Part shown: piece by piece, positions 54,477 to 63,489 of the stretch
Layout: each line of letters opens with the position of its first letter
Numbering within the stretch: the first letter of the stretch is position 1
Source: Novosphingobium sp. Chol11
GTDB taxonomy: Bacteria; Pseudomonadota; Alphaproteobacteria; Sphingomonadales; Sphingomonadaceae
Reading direction: 5' to 3'
Assembly: GCF_900218065.1 (NCBI RefSeq)
Contig: NZ_OBMU01000001.1
Coordinates: 667,674 to 731,673, forward strand
DNA length: 64,000 nucleotides
The notes under the pieces: generated by a model
The model's database searches: none
Seen by the model: only the letters and a program-made list of their open reading frames with translations
Told to the model about the DNA's origin: nothing
Made by a program: the position numbers and the translations under genes

Positions 54477-55787
54477 ATGACGATTGACCAAGTTCTGACG
54501 CTGCTGGTGCTGGCCGCCGTCGTCGCCGCGCTGATATGGGACAAGGTGCGCGCCGATGTCGTCGCCCTGTCCGGCGCGGCGGTGCTGCTGATGACCGGCG
54601 TCGTGCGGCCCGTCGATGTGCAGGGCGCTTTTGCGAGCCCGGCGATCATCGCGCTCGCGTCGCTGTTCGTCATTGCCTATGCGCTGGAGCTGTCGGGCCT
54701 GCTCGACCGGGCGATCGCCATGGCGGTGTCGATGTGCAAGCGGATGGGCGCGACCGGCATGTGGCTGCTGCTGTCGATGATCGGCGCGGTGTCCTGCTTC
54801 CTTAATTCGACGCCGATCGTCGTGCTGGGCGCGCCGGTGGTGCGCGACGTCGCCAATGCGCTGCGCCTGTCGCCCAAGCGGTTCCTGATGCCGCTGTCCT
54901 ACATCACCATATTGACCGGATGCTGCACCCTGATCGGGACGTCCACCAACCTGCTGGTCGATGATATGGCCAGCGTGGCCGGGCAGCCGCGCTTCGGCAT
55001 TTTCGAAATTACGCCGGTGGGCGTGCCGATGGCGCTGGCGGGCGGGCTGTACCTGTTCCTGTTCAGCAAGAGGCTGCTGGGCGGACGGCATGAAGCGGAT
55101 GAGCGGGAAGGCGAAGCGCAGCCGATCGACGCGTCCCATGTGTACAGCGCGCAGGTGGGCGACCCGGCGGTGTTCGCCGAGCCCCGGCCGCTGAACCCCG
55201 CAAAGGCGGCGATCGCACTCAGCGTGTTCGCGGCGGCGGTCGGGCTGGCGGCGATCGATGTCGCGCCGATCGCGGCGAGCGCCTTTGCAGGGGCGGTGTT
55301 GCTGATCCTGCTGCGGGTGATCAGCGCGGACGAGGCCTATAGCGGGCTGCGGCCGCAGATCCTGATCCTGATCGCGGGGATGGTGGTGATCGGGATCGCG
55401 ATGGAACAGAGCGGGCTGGCGGCGGATGCCTCGCGCATGCTGATCGGCAGCGTTCACGGGCTGAGCCCGCTGATCGCGCTGGTGGTGCTGTATCTTGTCA
55501 CGATGGTGCTGACGGAGCTGCTCTCGAACGCGACGGTGGCGGTGCTGGTGACGCCGGTCGCGGTGGCGCTGGCCGACAGCCTGGCGGTCAGCCCACGCCC
55601 GTTCCTGGTCGCGGTGATGATGTCGGCGAGCGCGGCCTTCGCCACGCCCTTTGGCTATCAGACCAATGTCATCGTCTATCAGATGGGCGGATATCGCTAC
55701 ATGGATTTCGTGCGGGTGGGCCTGCCGCTCAACATCATCACCTGTGTCGTCGCGATTGCTGCGATCAGCGTGTTTTTTCCGTTCTGA
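54477..55787 (+). CDS. SLC13-family permease
   Basis: 436 residues, about 11 membrane helices. Family motifs: [17 protein letters not shown] and [20 protein letters not shown], with the second-half counterpart [18 protein letters not shown] and [14 protein letters not shown]. The TrkA_C domains found between halves in many SLC13/SAC1-like permeases are absent. Substrates of the family include dicarboxylates, sulfate and phosphate. Its last 23 bases overlap the end of the convergent nhaA gene. Confidence 0.88.
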   Translation: MTIDQVLTLLVLAAVVAALIWDKVRADVVALSGAAVLLMTGVVRPVDVQGAFASPAIIALASLFVIAYALELSGLLDRAIAMAVSMCKRMGATGMWLLLSMIGAVSCFLNSTPIVVLGAPVVRDVANALRLSPKRFLMPLSYITILTGCCTLIGTSTNLLVDDMASVAGQPRFGIFEITPVGVPMALAGGLYLFLFSKRLLGGRHEADEREGEAQPIDASHVYSAQVGDPAVFAEPRPLNPAKAAIALSVFAAAVGLAAIDVAPIAASAFAGAVLLILLRVISADEAYSGLRPQILILIAGMVVIGIAMEQSGLAADASRMLIGSVHGLSPLIALVVLYLVTMVLTELLSNATVAVLVTPVAVALADSLAVSPRPFLVAVMMSASAAFATPFGYQTNVIVYQMGGYRYMDFVRVGLPLNIITCVVAIAAISVFFPF

Positions 55788-56961
55788 TCGGGCCGGGCGC
55801 CAACCGTAGCAGGAGGTAACCGGCGGTGGCGGACGCAAGCGAGCCCAGCAGGATGCCGAGCTTGGCGGCGTCGCTTTCATGGGGGTGCGCGGCAAAGGCG
55901 AGGCCGCCGATGAAGAGGCTCATGGTGAAGCCGATGCCGCAGAGCAGGGCGACGCCATAGACCTGCGTCCAGCTGGCATGCGCCGGGCGGCTGACCCAGC
56001 CGAGGCGGGACAGGAGCCAGACCGCGCCGAAGATGCCGACCTGCTTGCCCGCGAACAGGCCGAGCGCGATGCCGAGCGGCACAGGCGCTGCAAGGTCGGG
56101 CAAGGAAAAGCCGGTCAATGCCACGCCCGCATTGGCGAAGCCGAACAGCGGCACGATGGCATAGGCGACCCAGGGATGCAGGCCATGTTCCAGCCGGGAC
56201 AGGGGCGAATGCTGGTCGTCGGGCGCGGCGGGCGTGCGCGCCAAGGGGATGGTCATCGCGACGGCGACGCCTGCCAGCGTGGCATGGATGCCGGATTGAA
56301 GGACGCAGAACCAGACGAAGAGGCCGATCAGCAGATAAGGCCAAAGCTGGTTGACCCCAGCGCGATTGCAGAGGGCGAGGCAGACGAGGCCCGCTGCGGC
56401 CAGGGCGAGGGGCAGGAGGCTCAGTTGTTCGCTGTAGAAAAGCGCGATGATGAGGACGGCGATCAGGTCGTCGATGATCGCGACGGCGGTCAGGAAAATC
56501 TTGAGCGACCCCGGCACGCGGCGGCCGAGCAGGGCCAGCACGCCGAGCGCAAAGGCGATGTCGGTCGCAGCGGGAATCGCCCAGCCGCGCATGCCGATCG
56601 CGTCCCCCCGATTGACGGCGATGTAGATGAGGGCGGGGACGACGACGCCCGCAGCCGCCGCGAGCCCCGGCAGCAGGCGATCGGGCCATCGGGCGAGCTG
56701 TCCGTCCAGAACCTCCCGCTTGATCTCCAGCCCCACCACCACGAAGAAGAGCGCCATCAAGCCATCGTTGATCCAGTGCAGCAGGCTGAGCCCGCCGATA
56801 TCGATGTGGAGCGCATGGAAATAAGTGGCCGATTGGGCGGAGTTGGCGATCAGCATTCCCAAAGCCGCCGCGCCTATCAGGATGATGCCGCCCGCCGCTT
56901 CCGCCGCAAGGAAAGCGCGCATCATGGAGAGGGGGCGGGCGACAAGGGAAGGAACGCTCAT
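55765..56961 (-). CDS. nhaA: Na+/H+ antiporter NhaA
   Basis: 398 residues. [65 protein letters not shown] and [22 protein letters not shown] with the paired Asp of the ion site, [11 protein letters not shown] near the end. It exchanges two protons per sodium and supports pH and salt balance. Convergent with the SLC13 gene, the two overlapping by 23 bases. Confidence 0.95.
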   Translation of the reverse strand: MSVPSLVARPLSMMRAFLAAEAAGGIILIGAAALGMLIANSAQSATYFHALHIDIGGLSLLHWINDGLMALFFVVVGLEIKREVLDGQLARWPDRLLPGLAAAAGVVVPALIYIAVNRGDAIGMRGWAIPAATDIAFALGVLALLGRRVPGSLKIFLTAVAIIDDLIAVLIIALFYSEQLSLLPLALAAAGLVCLALCNRAGVNQLWPYLLIGLFVWFCVLQSGIHATLAGVAVAMTIPLARTPAAPDDQHSPLSRLEHGLHPWVAYAIVPLFGFANAGVALTGFSLPDLAAPVPLGIALGLFAGKQVGIFGAVWLLSRLGWVSRPAHASWTQVYGVALLCGIGFTMSLFIGGLAFAAHPHESDAAKLGILLGSLASATAGYLLLRLAPGPIRTEKTR

Positions 56962-57151
56962 GGGAGGTTCCTAGAGCATCGTGCGCAAAGGTGGGAACCG
57001 GTTTCGCGCTTGAAAGGATGCGATAACAAAACTGGAGCGCGCGACCTGCGTCCGATTGAAGGCAGCGCGCTCTAGCGGCCAATGTGGAGGAGGGCCGCCC
57101 GTCTGCGAGAGGACGAGCGAGCATTGTGCCAGCCGATCCTTGCTGAAAAGA

Positions 57152-57592
57152 TCAGGCCGGGCCCGGCCCCAGCACTTCGATGCTGCCGATATGGGCGCGG
57201 TTCAGTTTCGTGCGGTGAACCATCTGCCAGTGACCGTCCACCTTCTGCCAGCGATCATGATATTCGCCGAGGGTGGAGAAGGTCAGGTGACCCTTGTCGC
57301 CCATGCCTTTGTGCATGTCGGTGACATAGCAGCGGCTGGTCGCCTGATCCCCGGTGACATCGATGACGAGGTTGCCCAGAAGATGCTGGGTCGGCCCGCA
57401 ATCGTCGAGGAAGGAGCGCATCAGCGCGATCACCTCCTCACGACCGTTGAGCGGGCCTGTTCCCATGTCGGCGGTTGCATCCTCTGCCATGACCGAGCCG
57501 ATTGCCTGCCAGTCGCGCTCATCCATGGCGCGGGCGAAGGCATAGAGCGCGCGTCCGATCTCCCGCTCCGCCAGCAAGCTTTCCAGGTTCAT
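57152..57592 (-). CDS. NTF2-like (SnoaL-type) protein
   Basis: 146 residues from MNLESLLAEREIGRALYAFA. The cone-shaped fold pattern is clear: RALYAFARAMDERDWQAIGSVMAEDATADMG, ALMRSFLDDCGPTQHLLGNL, and YHDRWQKVDGHWQMVHRTK. The group includes dehydratases, isomerases and ring-hydroxylating dioxygenase beta-type chains; no oxygenase alpha gene is adjacent, so no reaction is assigned. Confidence 0.85.
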   Translation of the reverse strand: MNLESLLAEREIGRALYAFARAMDERDWQAIGSVMAEDATADMGTGPLNGREEVIALMRSFLDDCGPTQHLLGNLVIDVTGDQATSRCYVTDMHKGMGDKGHLTFSTLGEYHDRWQKVDGHWQMVHRTKLNRAHIGSIEVLGPGPA

Positions 57593-57702
57593 CGGCAATC
57601 CTTTCCTTCAGCATCCTCTCCAATGGAATCGAGCATAGGCGGAGGATCGGCCTTCGCAAGCAGCGTCGTAAATGCGTGTTGCGCGATCGTGGAGCGCAGC
57701 CG

Positions 57703-57960
57703 TCAGTGCGTTTCGGTGCGCAACCGGTCGGCCAACTGCTCGATTTCGAAGGGCTCAAGGACCCAGGTGCGCGTCTTGCGGCCGATCCGATGGATAGGCT
57801 GGGTAAGAAGGACGCGCGCTTGTTCCCGCGCATGCGGTTTGAACATGGCGAAATGTTGGGCGCAGTCGCGGATCGTGCCGATGAGCGGCGCCCGTCCTTC
57901 AAGGTCGATCAAGGTTGCAGGCAGATCCCAGGGAATGGCGGATGTGGGATGATCGGTCAT
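57703..57960 (-). CDS. Conserved-looking hypothetical protein
   Basis: 85 residues, MTDHPTSAIPWDLPATLIDL start, then CAQHFAMFKPHAREQARVLL and a Trp-containing end TWVLEPFEIEQLADRLRTET. No signal or membrane segment. No family recognised. It is near the curli regulator gene but separated from it by about 130 bp on its downstream side relative to transcription. Confidence 0.6.
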   Translation of the reverse strand: MTDHPTSAIPWDLPATLIDLEGRAPLIGTIRDCAQHFAMFKPHAREQARVLLTQPIHRIGRKTRTWVLEPFEIEQLADRLRTETH

Positions 57961-58091
57961 GGAACAGCTCCAGTTTGATCATCGTCCCTATCGGATTTGG
58001 GAAGAATGGGAAGGAGGAAAGCGGACCTTCGCCAAGCCAGGGCAGGCGCATCGGGCGATAAACGGCCCGGGAGAACAGATATGGCCGCTGA

Positions 58092-58670
58092 TCAGGTGAT
58101 ACGGAAGGGCATCAGCATCTTGAAGAGTTTCTCGCGGGACTGGGCGCCGATCTTTCCGTATAATTTTCGGACCTGGGTGCGAACCGTGTCGACCGATACG
58201 TTCCTGTCCTGCGCGATTTCAACGACTGTCTTGCCCCGAAACAGCGCCAGAGCCGCTTGCGTTTCGCTTTCGGTCAATCCGTAGATACTTCCGAAATCGG
58301 CGAACATGATGCGCTTTTCGGCATGGGAGCAGCTGACTTCGAGGCAGAACATGCCGGTCGAGGGTTCATGATGACCAAACATCACGAAATGGCCGTCGCC
58401 ATCCTTGACGGTCAGTATTCCGGTTTCGGCTTGCGATTTGAGATCGGACAAAAAGGATGACAATTTGGTGCGGAGGCTGGCGTCGACTAGCAGTTGTCCT
58501 GCTTCTTCGTGCAATATCTCACTGGCTTCTATCGCGCGTCTGCCCTCATCATTCCACCATTGGATGTGATATAGTGAATCGATGATGAGACGTCCTCTGA
58601 AATCAGCGGAGATCCACCCGAGGGCGAGCGCATCGAAAGGCTCAAGACTGGTTTGCAGCATCCCCACCAT
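58092..58670 (-). CDS. LuxR-type transcription regulator next to the curli genes
   Basis: 192 residues. The N-terminal part is PAS-like (IDSLYHIQWWNDEGRRAIEA), and the C-terminal HTH reads LTESETQAALALFRGKTVVE and VSVDTVRTQVRKLYGKIGAQ, the LuxR recognition-helix pattern. There is no receiver-domain Asp motif. Start at 58670 or 58661. It lies at the end of the curlin gene run, 245 bp from the last curlin gene, in the same direction. A CsgD-like role in amyloid control is inferred from position only. Confidence 0.82.
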   Translation of the reverse strand: MVGMLQTSLEPFDALALGWISADFRGRLIIDSLYHIQWWNDEGRRAIEASEILHEEAGQLLVDASLRTKLSSFLSDLKSQAETGILTVKDGDGHFVMFGHHEPSTGMFCLEVSCSHAEKRIMFADFGSIYGLTESETQAALALFRGKTVVEIAQDRNVSVDTVRTQVRKLYGKIGAQSREKLFKMLMPFRIT

Positions 58671-58915
58671 AGCCGAACAGTAAAAACTGAAGACGGAAAT
58701 GCCCTAAAAGGTAAAAAGATGCGTGGCAATATCTTAACGATTGGGACCAATTCTATATTTGAATTTCAAGAAAATGACCGGGCGGTAATATTTCAGAGAT
58801 CTGGAAAATCTTCTACTAGGATCCGGCCTTACTTGATCTAGCTCGTCCAAGTGGGCTCAGTTGCTCCCCTCACGAAAGCAGCTGAGCCCATTTGCCGTGG
58901 ACGGTTATGCGGCGT

Positions 58916-59614
58916 TTATTGGCGGATCGCGACGATGTTCGCGATGCCGCTTTGCGAGACGCTGGCGAAACTGGCCGCTGTTCCCTGGACGATCGTGGCG
59001 CTGTTGCGGTCGCCGGATTGCAGCAATGTGGCGACGCCCTGCGTCGAGGATTGCAGGATTTCGCCGACATTGCCGGTGCCGCGCTGAAGCAGGACGGAGA
59101 CGTTGCCGACGCCATATTGCTGTTGGACGGCGCGGTTGTTCGAGCCTTCCTGCGAGGCGAACTGGATATTGCCTTCGCCGCGCCAATCCTGCTGCAGGCT
59201 GTTGCCCTGCGCGTCCGTAGCTTCGTAGGAGCCGGTGCCGCTGCGCAGATACCGTCCCAGATCCAGGCCGTAGCCCAGGAAAGCCATTTCGACGGGCGCG
59301 CCCGATGAGGAGAGATTTTGAGAAAGCTGGTCAGCACTCGCAGCCTGAGCGAAGGACAGGCCGCCCGAATTGGCCTGGAAAGCGGCGTCGATCGCCTGCT
59401 GTTGCGGCTGAGCCTGCGACACGAACGCGTTTCCAGCCGTGGGCGAAACGATCTGGCCGACGATCGGGGAAGACCAGGCAGGGCGCTGGCCGATCTGATC
59501 GATCAATATATCCGATTGCGCGGCGAAAGCGGATCCCTGGTAAAGAAGCGCGGCCGACAGGCCCAAAATCGCGAGGCACTTCCTGCCATCAACCCGTCCA
59601 TATGTGTGCGCCAT
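58916..59614 (-). CDS. Curlin-repeat protein, CsgB-like minor subunit
   Basis: 232 residues, signal peptide ending in GSAFA-AQS. The first half lacks clear repeats; the second half has curlin-like units such as GNIQFASQEGSNNRAVQQQ, GNVSVLLQRGTGN, and a last unit SFASVSQSGIANIVAIRQ that fits the S-x5-Q-x-G-x2-N-x5-Q curlin pattern. Only about four units, so a nucleator or cap type (CsgB-like) is more likely than a main fibre protein. Placed after the CsgH-like gene, separated by about 105 bp. Confidence 0.75.
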   Translation of the reverse strand: MAHTYGRVDGRKCLAILGLSAALLYQGSAFAAQSDILIDQIGQRPAWSSPIVGQIVSPTAGNAFVSQAQPQQQAIDAAFQANSGGLSFAQAASADQLSQNLSSSGAPVEMAFLGYGLDLGRYLRSGTGSYEATDAQGNSLQQDWRGEGNIQFASQEGSNNRAVQQQYGVGNVSVLLQRGTGNVGEILQSSTQGVATLLQSGDRNSATIVQGTAASFASVSQSGIANIVAIRQ

Positions 59615-59719
59615 TACGTCCTCCGGCATATGTCCCCGGAGGTAGGTTTATGGGCTGGGCCGTGAAGATATCGTTAGTTCAGCGTTAGTAGGCTGTTATG
59701 CATAACAAAGTGTTAGCGG

Positions 59720-60082
59720 CTATTTGACGATCTGGTCCTGGGCGGCCAAGTCCTTGCCGCGATAGATTTTGAGCTGGATCGTATAATGGTCGTCCGCCGC
59801 GATCGAACCGAAAGCCAGATGGGAAAGGCGCACCAGTTGATGCGGGGCAGCCTTTACCACGCCTGCCTGCTTGACCTTTGCATTGCCGGCAACGCCCTTC
59901 TTTTCACCGACCAGTTCATAGCGGCCTTCGAACGGTTGTTGCGCCGTGACATAGCCCACGAACCGCTTGGCGGCATTAGGCGCGTCCTCGACCAGGATGC
60001 GCGCCTTCAGTTCGGGTTCGGCGGCGTGGGCGGAGACGGTCATCATCATTCCGGCAATGAGGGGCAGGATGGTGCGGATCAT
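59720..60082 (-). CDS. csgH: CsgH-like curli assembly protein
   Basis: 120 residues with signal peptide (MIRTILPLIAGMMMTVSAHA). The mature part is an all-beta domain with the pattern of the CsgC/CsgH family: ELKARILVE, FVGYVTAQQPFEGRYELVGE, KVKQAGVVKAAPHQLVRLSH, YTIQLKIYRGKDLAAQDQ. CsgH-type periplasmic proteins of alphaproteobacteria act to hold curlin unfolded and keep it from aggregating before export. Two bases downstream of the unknown secreted protein's gene, so probably coupled to it. Confidence 0.75.
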   Translation of the reverse strand: MIRTILPLIAGMMMTVSAHAAEPELKARILVEDAPNAAKRFVGYVTAQQPFEGRYELVGEKKGVAGNAKVKQAGVVKAAPHQLVRLSHLAFGSIAADDHYTIQLKIYRGKDLAAQDQIVK

Positions 60083-60084
60083 CG

Positions 60085-60768
60085 TCAGTTCCTTCCCGGC
60101 ACGACGACGGAACCGCCGCCGGGCACGATGACGGGCTGACCATTGGGGGCAGGCGTCGAGTTGGCGATCGAGTCCGAGGCCGCCTGCGCCGCGACGGCCT
60201 GCGCGACGGGCGAATTGGAAACATCGCCGGAGCTCAGCCGCCGCGCGACCTCTCCGGCATCGGGCGCGCGACCGCGTGACTGCTGTTCGCTGGCGACGCG
60301 CTGCGACGCCCGCTCTTCATCGCTTGTGAGCAGGGCTTCTTCCGCGGATATCGGCGGCGGGGGCGGTGCAGCCTCGATCACGCTGTTGCAGTCCACGCCC
60401 TTGGGCGGTTCGCCCCTGCCTTCGGCCGCGCGGGCACAGGCGTCGACCAGCCCCGGGGGCAGGGCGTTTATGCGGGGGTTCACGTTGCGGTCGGCAAGCT
60501 GAGACGTGGGGGCAGATCCGGCGGCGCGGGGGGCAATCTGGCGCAATGCTGGCTCGCGGCCGGTGCGCGATGAGGAGAGCTGGCCCTGAAGCGCGGGGGC
60601 CTGGGAGGCGCTCGACGAGATCTGGTCCGAGGCGCTTGCCGCGCCGACCTGCGGCACCGCGCGGCCTGAGGAATGGGTCGGCAGCTGCTCAACCGCCAGG
60701 TCACTGCGCTGGGCGAGCGCGGATGTTCCCCCGGCCAGAAGAACCGTGATCAACAATAGGGTTCGCAT
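60085..60768 (-). CDS. Secreted protein of unknown function in the curli locus
   Basis: About 227 residues (three close ATG codons, 60783, 60774 and 60768, make the start uncertain). Signal peptide TLLLITVLLAGGTSALA, then a Ser/Gln/Ala-rich region (SASDQISSSASQAPALQGQL), one pair of cysteines (VDACARAAEGRGEPPKGVDC), a proline run, and a Gly/Pro end. No curlin repeat is present. Adjacent to csgH with two bases between, so it likely serves the same fibre system, perhaps in export or anchoring. No family recognised. Confidence 0.65.
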   Translation of the reverse strand: MRTLLLITVLLAGGTSALAQRSDLAVEQLPTHSSGRAVPQVGAASASDQISSSASQAPALQGQLSSSRTGREPALRQIAPRAAGSAPTSQLADRNVNPRINALPPGLVDACARAAEGRGEPPKGVDCNSVIEAAPPPPPISAEEALLTSDEERASQRVASEQQSRGRAPDAGEVARRLSSGDVSNSPVAQAVAAQAASDSIANSTPAPNGQPVIVPGGGSVVVPGRN

Positions 60769-60816
60769 AGACATTTCGCTCACGGTTCAGGACGCAGGGT
60801 GCCGCTTCAATATAGC

Positions 60817-62166
60817 CTATTGCCGGACCTGCGCAAAATTGCGGTCGCCGGTCTGGGCGACGCTGCTGTAGCTGCCGGCGGTGCGTTGCGACACAAAGGC
60901 TTCGTTGCTGGCGCCGGTCTGGGAGATCAGGCTGACTACCGCCATGTCGACGGTGCCCGCGACGGCGCTTTGCAGGACGCTGGCGTAATTGCCGTTGCCG
61001 CCGCCCTGCTCGATCGTGGATTTGGCATAGCCGGACTCGGCGGTCTGGTAGACATGGGCGTCATTGCCGTTGCTGTTCTGGCGGATGGTCGATTCCTGAA
61101 GGATACCGCGCTGGAACACGGAGGCGAAGTTGCCCGACACATCGCCATTTTCCAGGCGGCCCTGTTCGATCAGGCTGTATTGGCCGCCATCGACGACATC
61201 GCCATCCTGCCGGACGAAGGCGAGATTGTCGGAGCCATATTGATGGGTGATGGCGTTGGCGTCGTCTTCCTGAAGAATGACGCCCCGGTTGCCATAGCCG
61301 ACCTGCCGGACGATGGCGCGATTGTTTCGGCCGATCGTGTCGCCGACTTCGAAGGCGAAGGTGTTGGGGCTTTCCGCGCCCTGCTGGATGACGGCGTCGT
61401 TTTCCGCACCCTCCTGCTCGATCAGGGCGTCGTTGCGCGCGGCGACGGCGTTGAACTGCACCGGGACTTCGCGCAGGCTGATGTCGCGGAAGCCGCCCTG
61501 CTGAATGGTCGCATTGTTGGCGAGGTTGTTGCCGCTGAACGCGCCTGCCGACAGGTCGAAGCTGCGATGGGTCTGCTGGATGCGGCCATAGTTGGAATAA
61601 AGCAGGCCGCCCGAGCCGATCGCCGAGCCCACTTGCCCGACATAAGCGCGGTTGAGCGAGCGCTGGCCCGGCGCGCGGGTGTCGGCCTGTTCAATAAGGG
61701 TCGCATTGTCCTCACCCGCCTGGTTGACGACGGACCAGCCTGCATTGCCCGCAGCCTGGTTGATATTGGCGAGGTTGCGCAGGCCATCCTGCTCGACCGC
61801 CGCCTTGTTGCCTGGGGTATCGAACTGGAGCCCAGGCACCTCATCAAGGTTGAAATTGCCGATGATCGACGATGCGCTGGAGTTGAAGGCCGAGATGATG
61901 GCGCCGCGAACATCGCCCTTGTTGAAGCCGCGCACGTCGCTGCGGTCAGGCACATTGTCGCTGACGAGCCCGGCGTCCTGCGACTTGCCGAGCGCGTTGG
62001 CGAGGACCTGATCCTGGATGAAGCTTTGCGGCGTGTCGGCGATCTGGATGTCGGTCACGAGGATGCCGTCGCCTGCGGTGATGGTTTGAGCGGCGGCGTG
62101 GATGGCCAGCGGCAGGCTCAAGGAAACAGCCGCGCCGAGCAGCCAGAGATCGTTCCTTTTGCGCAT
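60817..62166 (-). CDS. Large curlin-repeat protein (449 aa)
   Basis: Secreted (MRKRNDLWLLGAAVSLSLPL, signal peptide, cleavage near AAAQ). Residues 35-130 form a non-repeat head (VTDIQIADTPQSFIQDQVLA); from about 130 to the end there are roughly a dozen curlin-like units such as AIVRQVGYGNRGVILQEDDA, AITHQYGSDNLAFVRQ, SLIEQGRL, and the last, SYSSVAQTGDRNFAQVRQ, which fits the canonical pattern. Three times the size of E. coli CsgA/CsgB. Proposed as a fibre component or a long nucleator. Units are far apart in places, with inserted loops. Confidence 0.78.
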   Translation of the reverse strand: MRKRNDLWLLGAAVSLSLPLAIHAAAQTITAGDGILVTDIQIADTPQSFIQDQVLANALGKSQDAGLVSDNVPDRSDVRGFNKGDVRGAIISAFNSSASSIIGNFNLDEVPGLQFDTPGNKAAVEQDGLRNLANINQAAGNAGWSVVNQAGEDNATLIEQADTRAPGQRSLNRAYVGQVGSAIGSGGLLYSNYGRIQQTHRSFDLSAGAFSGNNLANNATIQQGGFRDISLREVPVQFNAVAARNDALIEQEGAENDAVIQQGAESPNTFAFEVGDTIGRNNRAIVRQVGYGNRGVILQEDDANAITHQYGSDNLAFVRQDGDVVDGGQYSLIEQGRLENGDVSGNFASVFQRGILQESTIRQNSNGNDAHVYQTAESGYAKSTIEQGGGNGNYASVLQSAVAGTVDMAVVSLISQTGASNEAFVSQRTAGSYSSVAQTGDRNFAQVRQ

Positions 62167-62226
62167 CTTGTTGCTCCTGAGCCCGTAGCGGTTGGATGAG
62201 CTGGCCCGTCAGACCGGGCCGAGCGG

Positions 62227-63363
62227 TCAATATTGGGTGACGCTGATCGCGCTTACGCCGTTGGTGCCGGCCTGCTGTTCTATGCCGATGCTATGATTGT
62301 TGCCGATCTGAGTGATGGCGGCAGTCGCATTGCCCGGCTGGCGCAGGGCGATGCTGTTGTTGTCGCCGAACTGGCCGAGCAGGGCAATATTGTTGTCGTC
62401 ATTCTGCTGAAGCGTGATGCTGTTTTTCGTGCCATTGCCGCGCGCACTGTAGCTGGCGAGCACCGCTTCGGCCGACTGGGTGTAATTGGCGTTGCCCGCA
62501 GCCGCGCCGAGCGTACCGGCGGAGGCTAGCGCGGTTTCCGCCCATGCTTCGGTAGTCCCGCCATTTCCGGCCTGGACCTGTACGGCGATATTGTTGTTAC
62601 CGGCCTGGTGCGCATAGGCCGAGTTGAAGCCGCCGTGCTGAACCTGGACGGCGCTGTTGCCGCTGCCGGTCGCGCCATTGGGCGTGCCCTGCACGATGGC
62701 GGCCTGATTGAACGCGCCGGAGACGGCCTGCGCCGCCTTGTTGTCGTTGCCCAGCTGCGACACGTGGAAGTCGTTGCTGTCGCCCTTGATCAGAACGCCT
62801 GCAAAGTTGCGCTCGCCCGACTGGCGGATAACGCCGGATTCGAGGTTGGCGAGTGGGGTGAGGGTGGCGGATGATCGAAGCGCTTTGAGCCCTGCATTGC
62901 CGTTCTCGCCATCGTTGCCGTTATTGCTCTCGCACGGGTTCCCAACGCCACGGCCATGCCCCTCACCGCAGGGATCGCCTTGGCCGTTGTTGGCGTGCTT
63001 AACCTTGAAACTGCCTCGAGCGAATCCGGTTAGTTTCTTCGGTTCAAAAGCCATCGTGCGGCCAATTCCTCCTACGACATCCCCCCTCCCGTTGCGGTTG
63101 CCGGTGACCGACACGACCGCGCGATTGCCTTGGCCGCTCTGGGTCAGGTCGAGAAGGTTCTCAGACCCCTTCGTCTGAGCCCGCGCCGTCGATCCGGTCG
63201 CGCCGCTCTGGTCGATGCTGGTTTGATTATAGTCGCCCACCTGCTCGATAAAGGCGACCGACTGGGCTTTCGCGCCGGAGCATGTGGCGACCGCAGCCAT
63301 CGTTGCTGAACCCAGCGCCGCGATCAAGCGCGCCTTGCGCGTCCAACTGCCTGTCATCCGCAT
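62227..63363 (-). CDS. Curlin-repeat protein with a Gly/Asn-rich insert (378 aa)
   Basis: Start MRMTGSWTRKARLIAALGSA at 63363 with AAGGAG upstream; signal peptide cleaved near SGAKAQS. First curlin units: VAFIEQVGDYNQTSIDQSGA, LLDLTQSGQGNRAVVSVTGN. Then residues about 90-155 form an insert rich in Gly and Asn with two cysteines (GDPCGEGHGRGVGNPCESNN). The second half is regular: GVIRQSGERNFAGVLIKGDS, AAIVQGTPN, AVQVQHGGFNSAYAHQAGN, ending SIGIEQQAGTNGVSAISVTQ. Part of the same operon. Confidence 0.78.
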   Translation of the reverse strand: MRMTGSWTRKARLIAALGSATMAAVATCSGAKAQSVAFIEQVGDYNQTSIDQSGATGSTARAQTKGSENLLDLTQSGQGNRAVVSVTGNRNGRGDVVGGIGRTMAFEPKKLTGFARGSFKVKHANNGQGDPCGEGHGRGVGNPCESNNGNDGENGNAGLKALRSSATLTPLANLESGVIRQSGERNFAGVLIKGDSNDFHVSQLGNDNKAAQAVSGAFNQAAIVQGTPNGATGSGNSAVQVQHGGFNSAYAHQAGNNNIAVQVQAGNGGTTEAWAETALASAGTLGAAAGNANYTQSAEAVLASYSARGNGTKNSITLQQNDDNNIALLGQFGDNNSIALRQPGNATAAITQIGNNHSIGIEQQAGTNGVSAISVTQY

Positions 63364-63489
63364 GTCATGCTCCTTCTCGGCATTCTGGCCCTTGGCTGGC
63401 CGATCATCCTTCACCTGAACAAAGCCGCCGCTTTGCTGAGGAGAAGGATGCGGGACGGCATGACGCCGCCCCGCACTTCTTGTGCGCGA

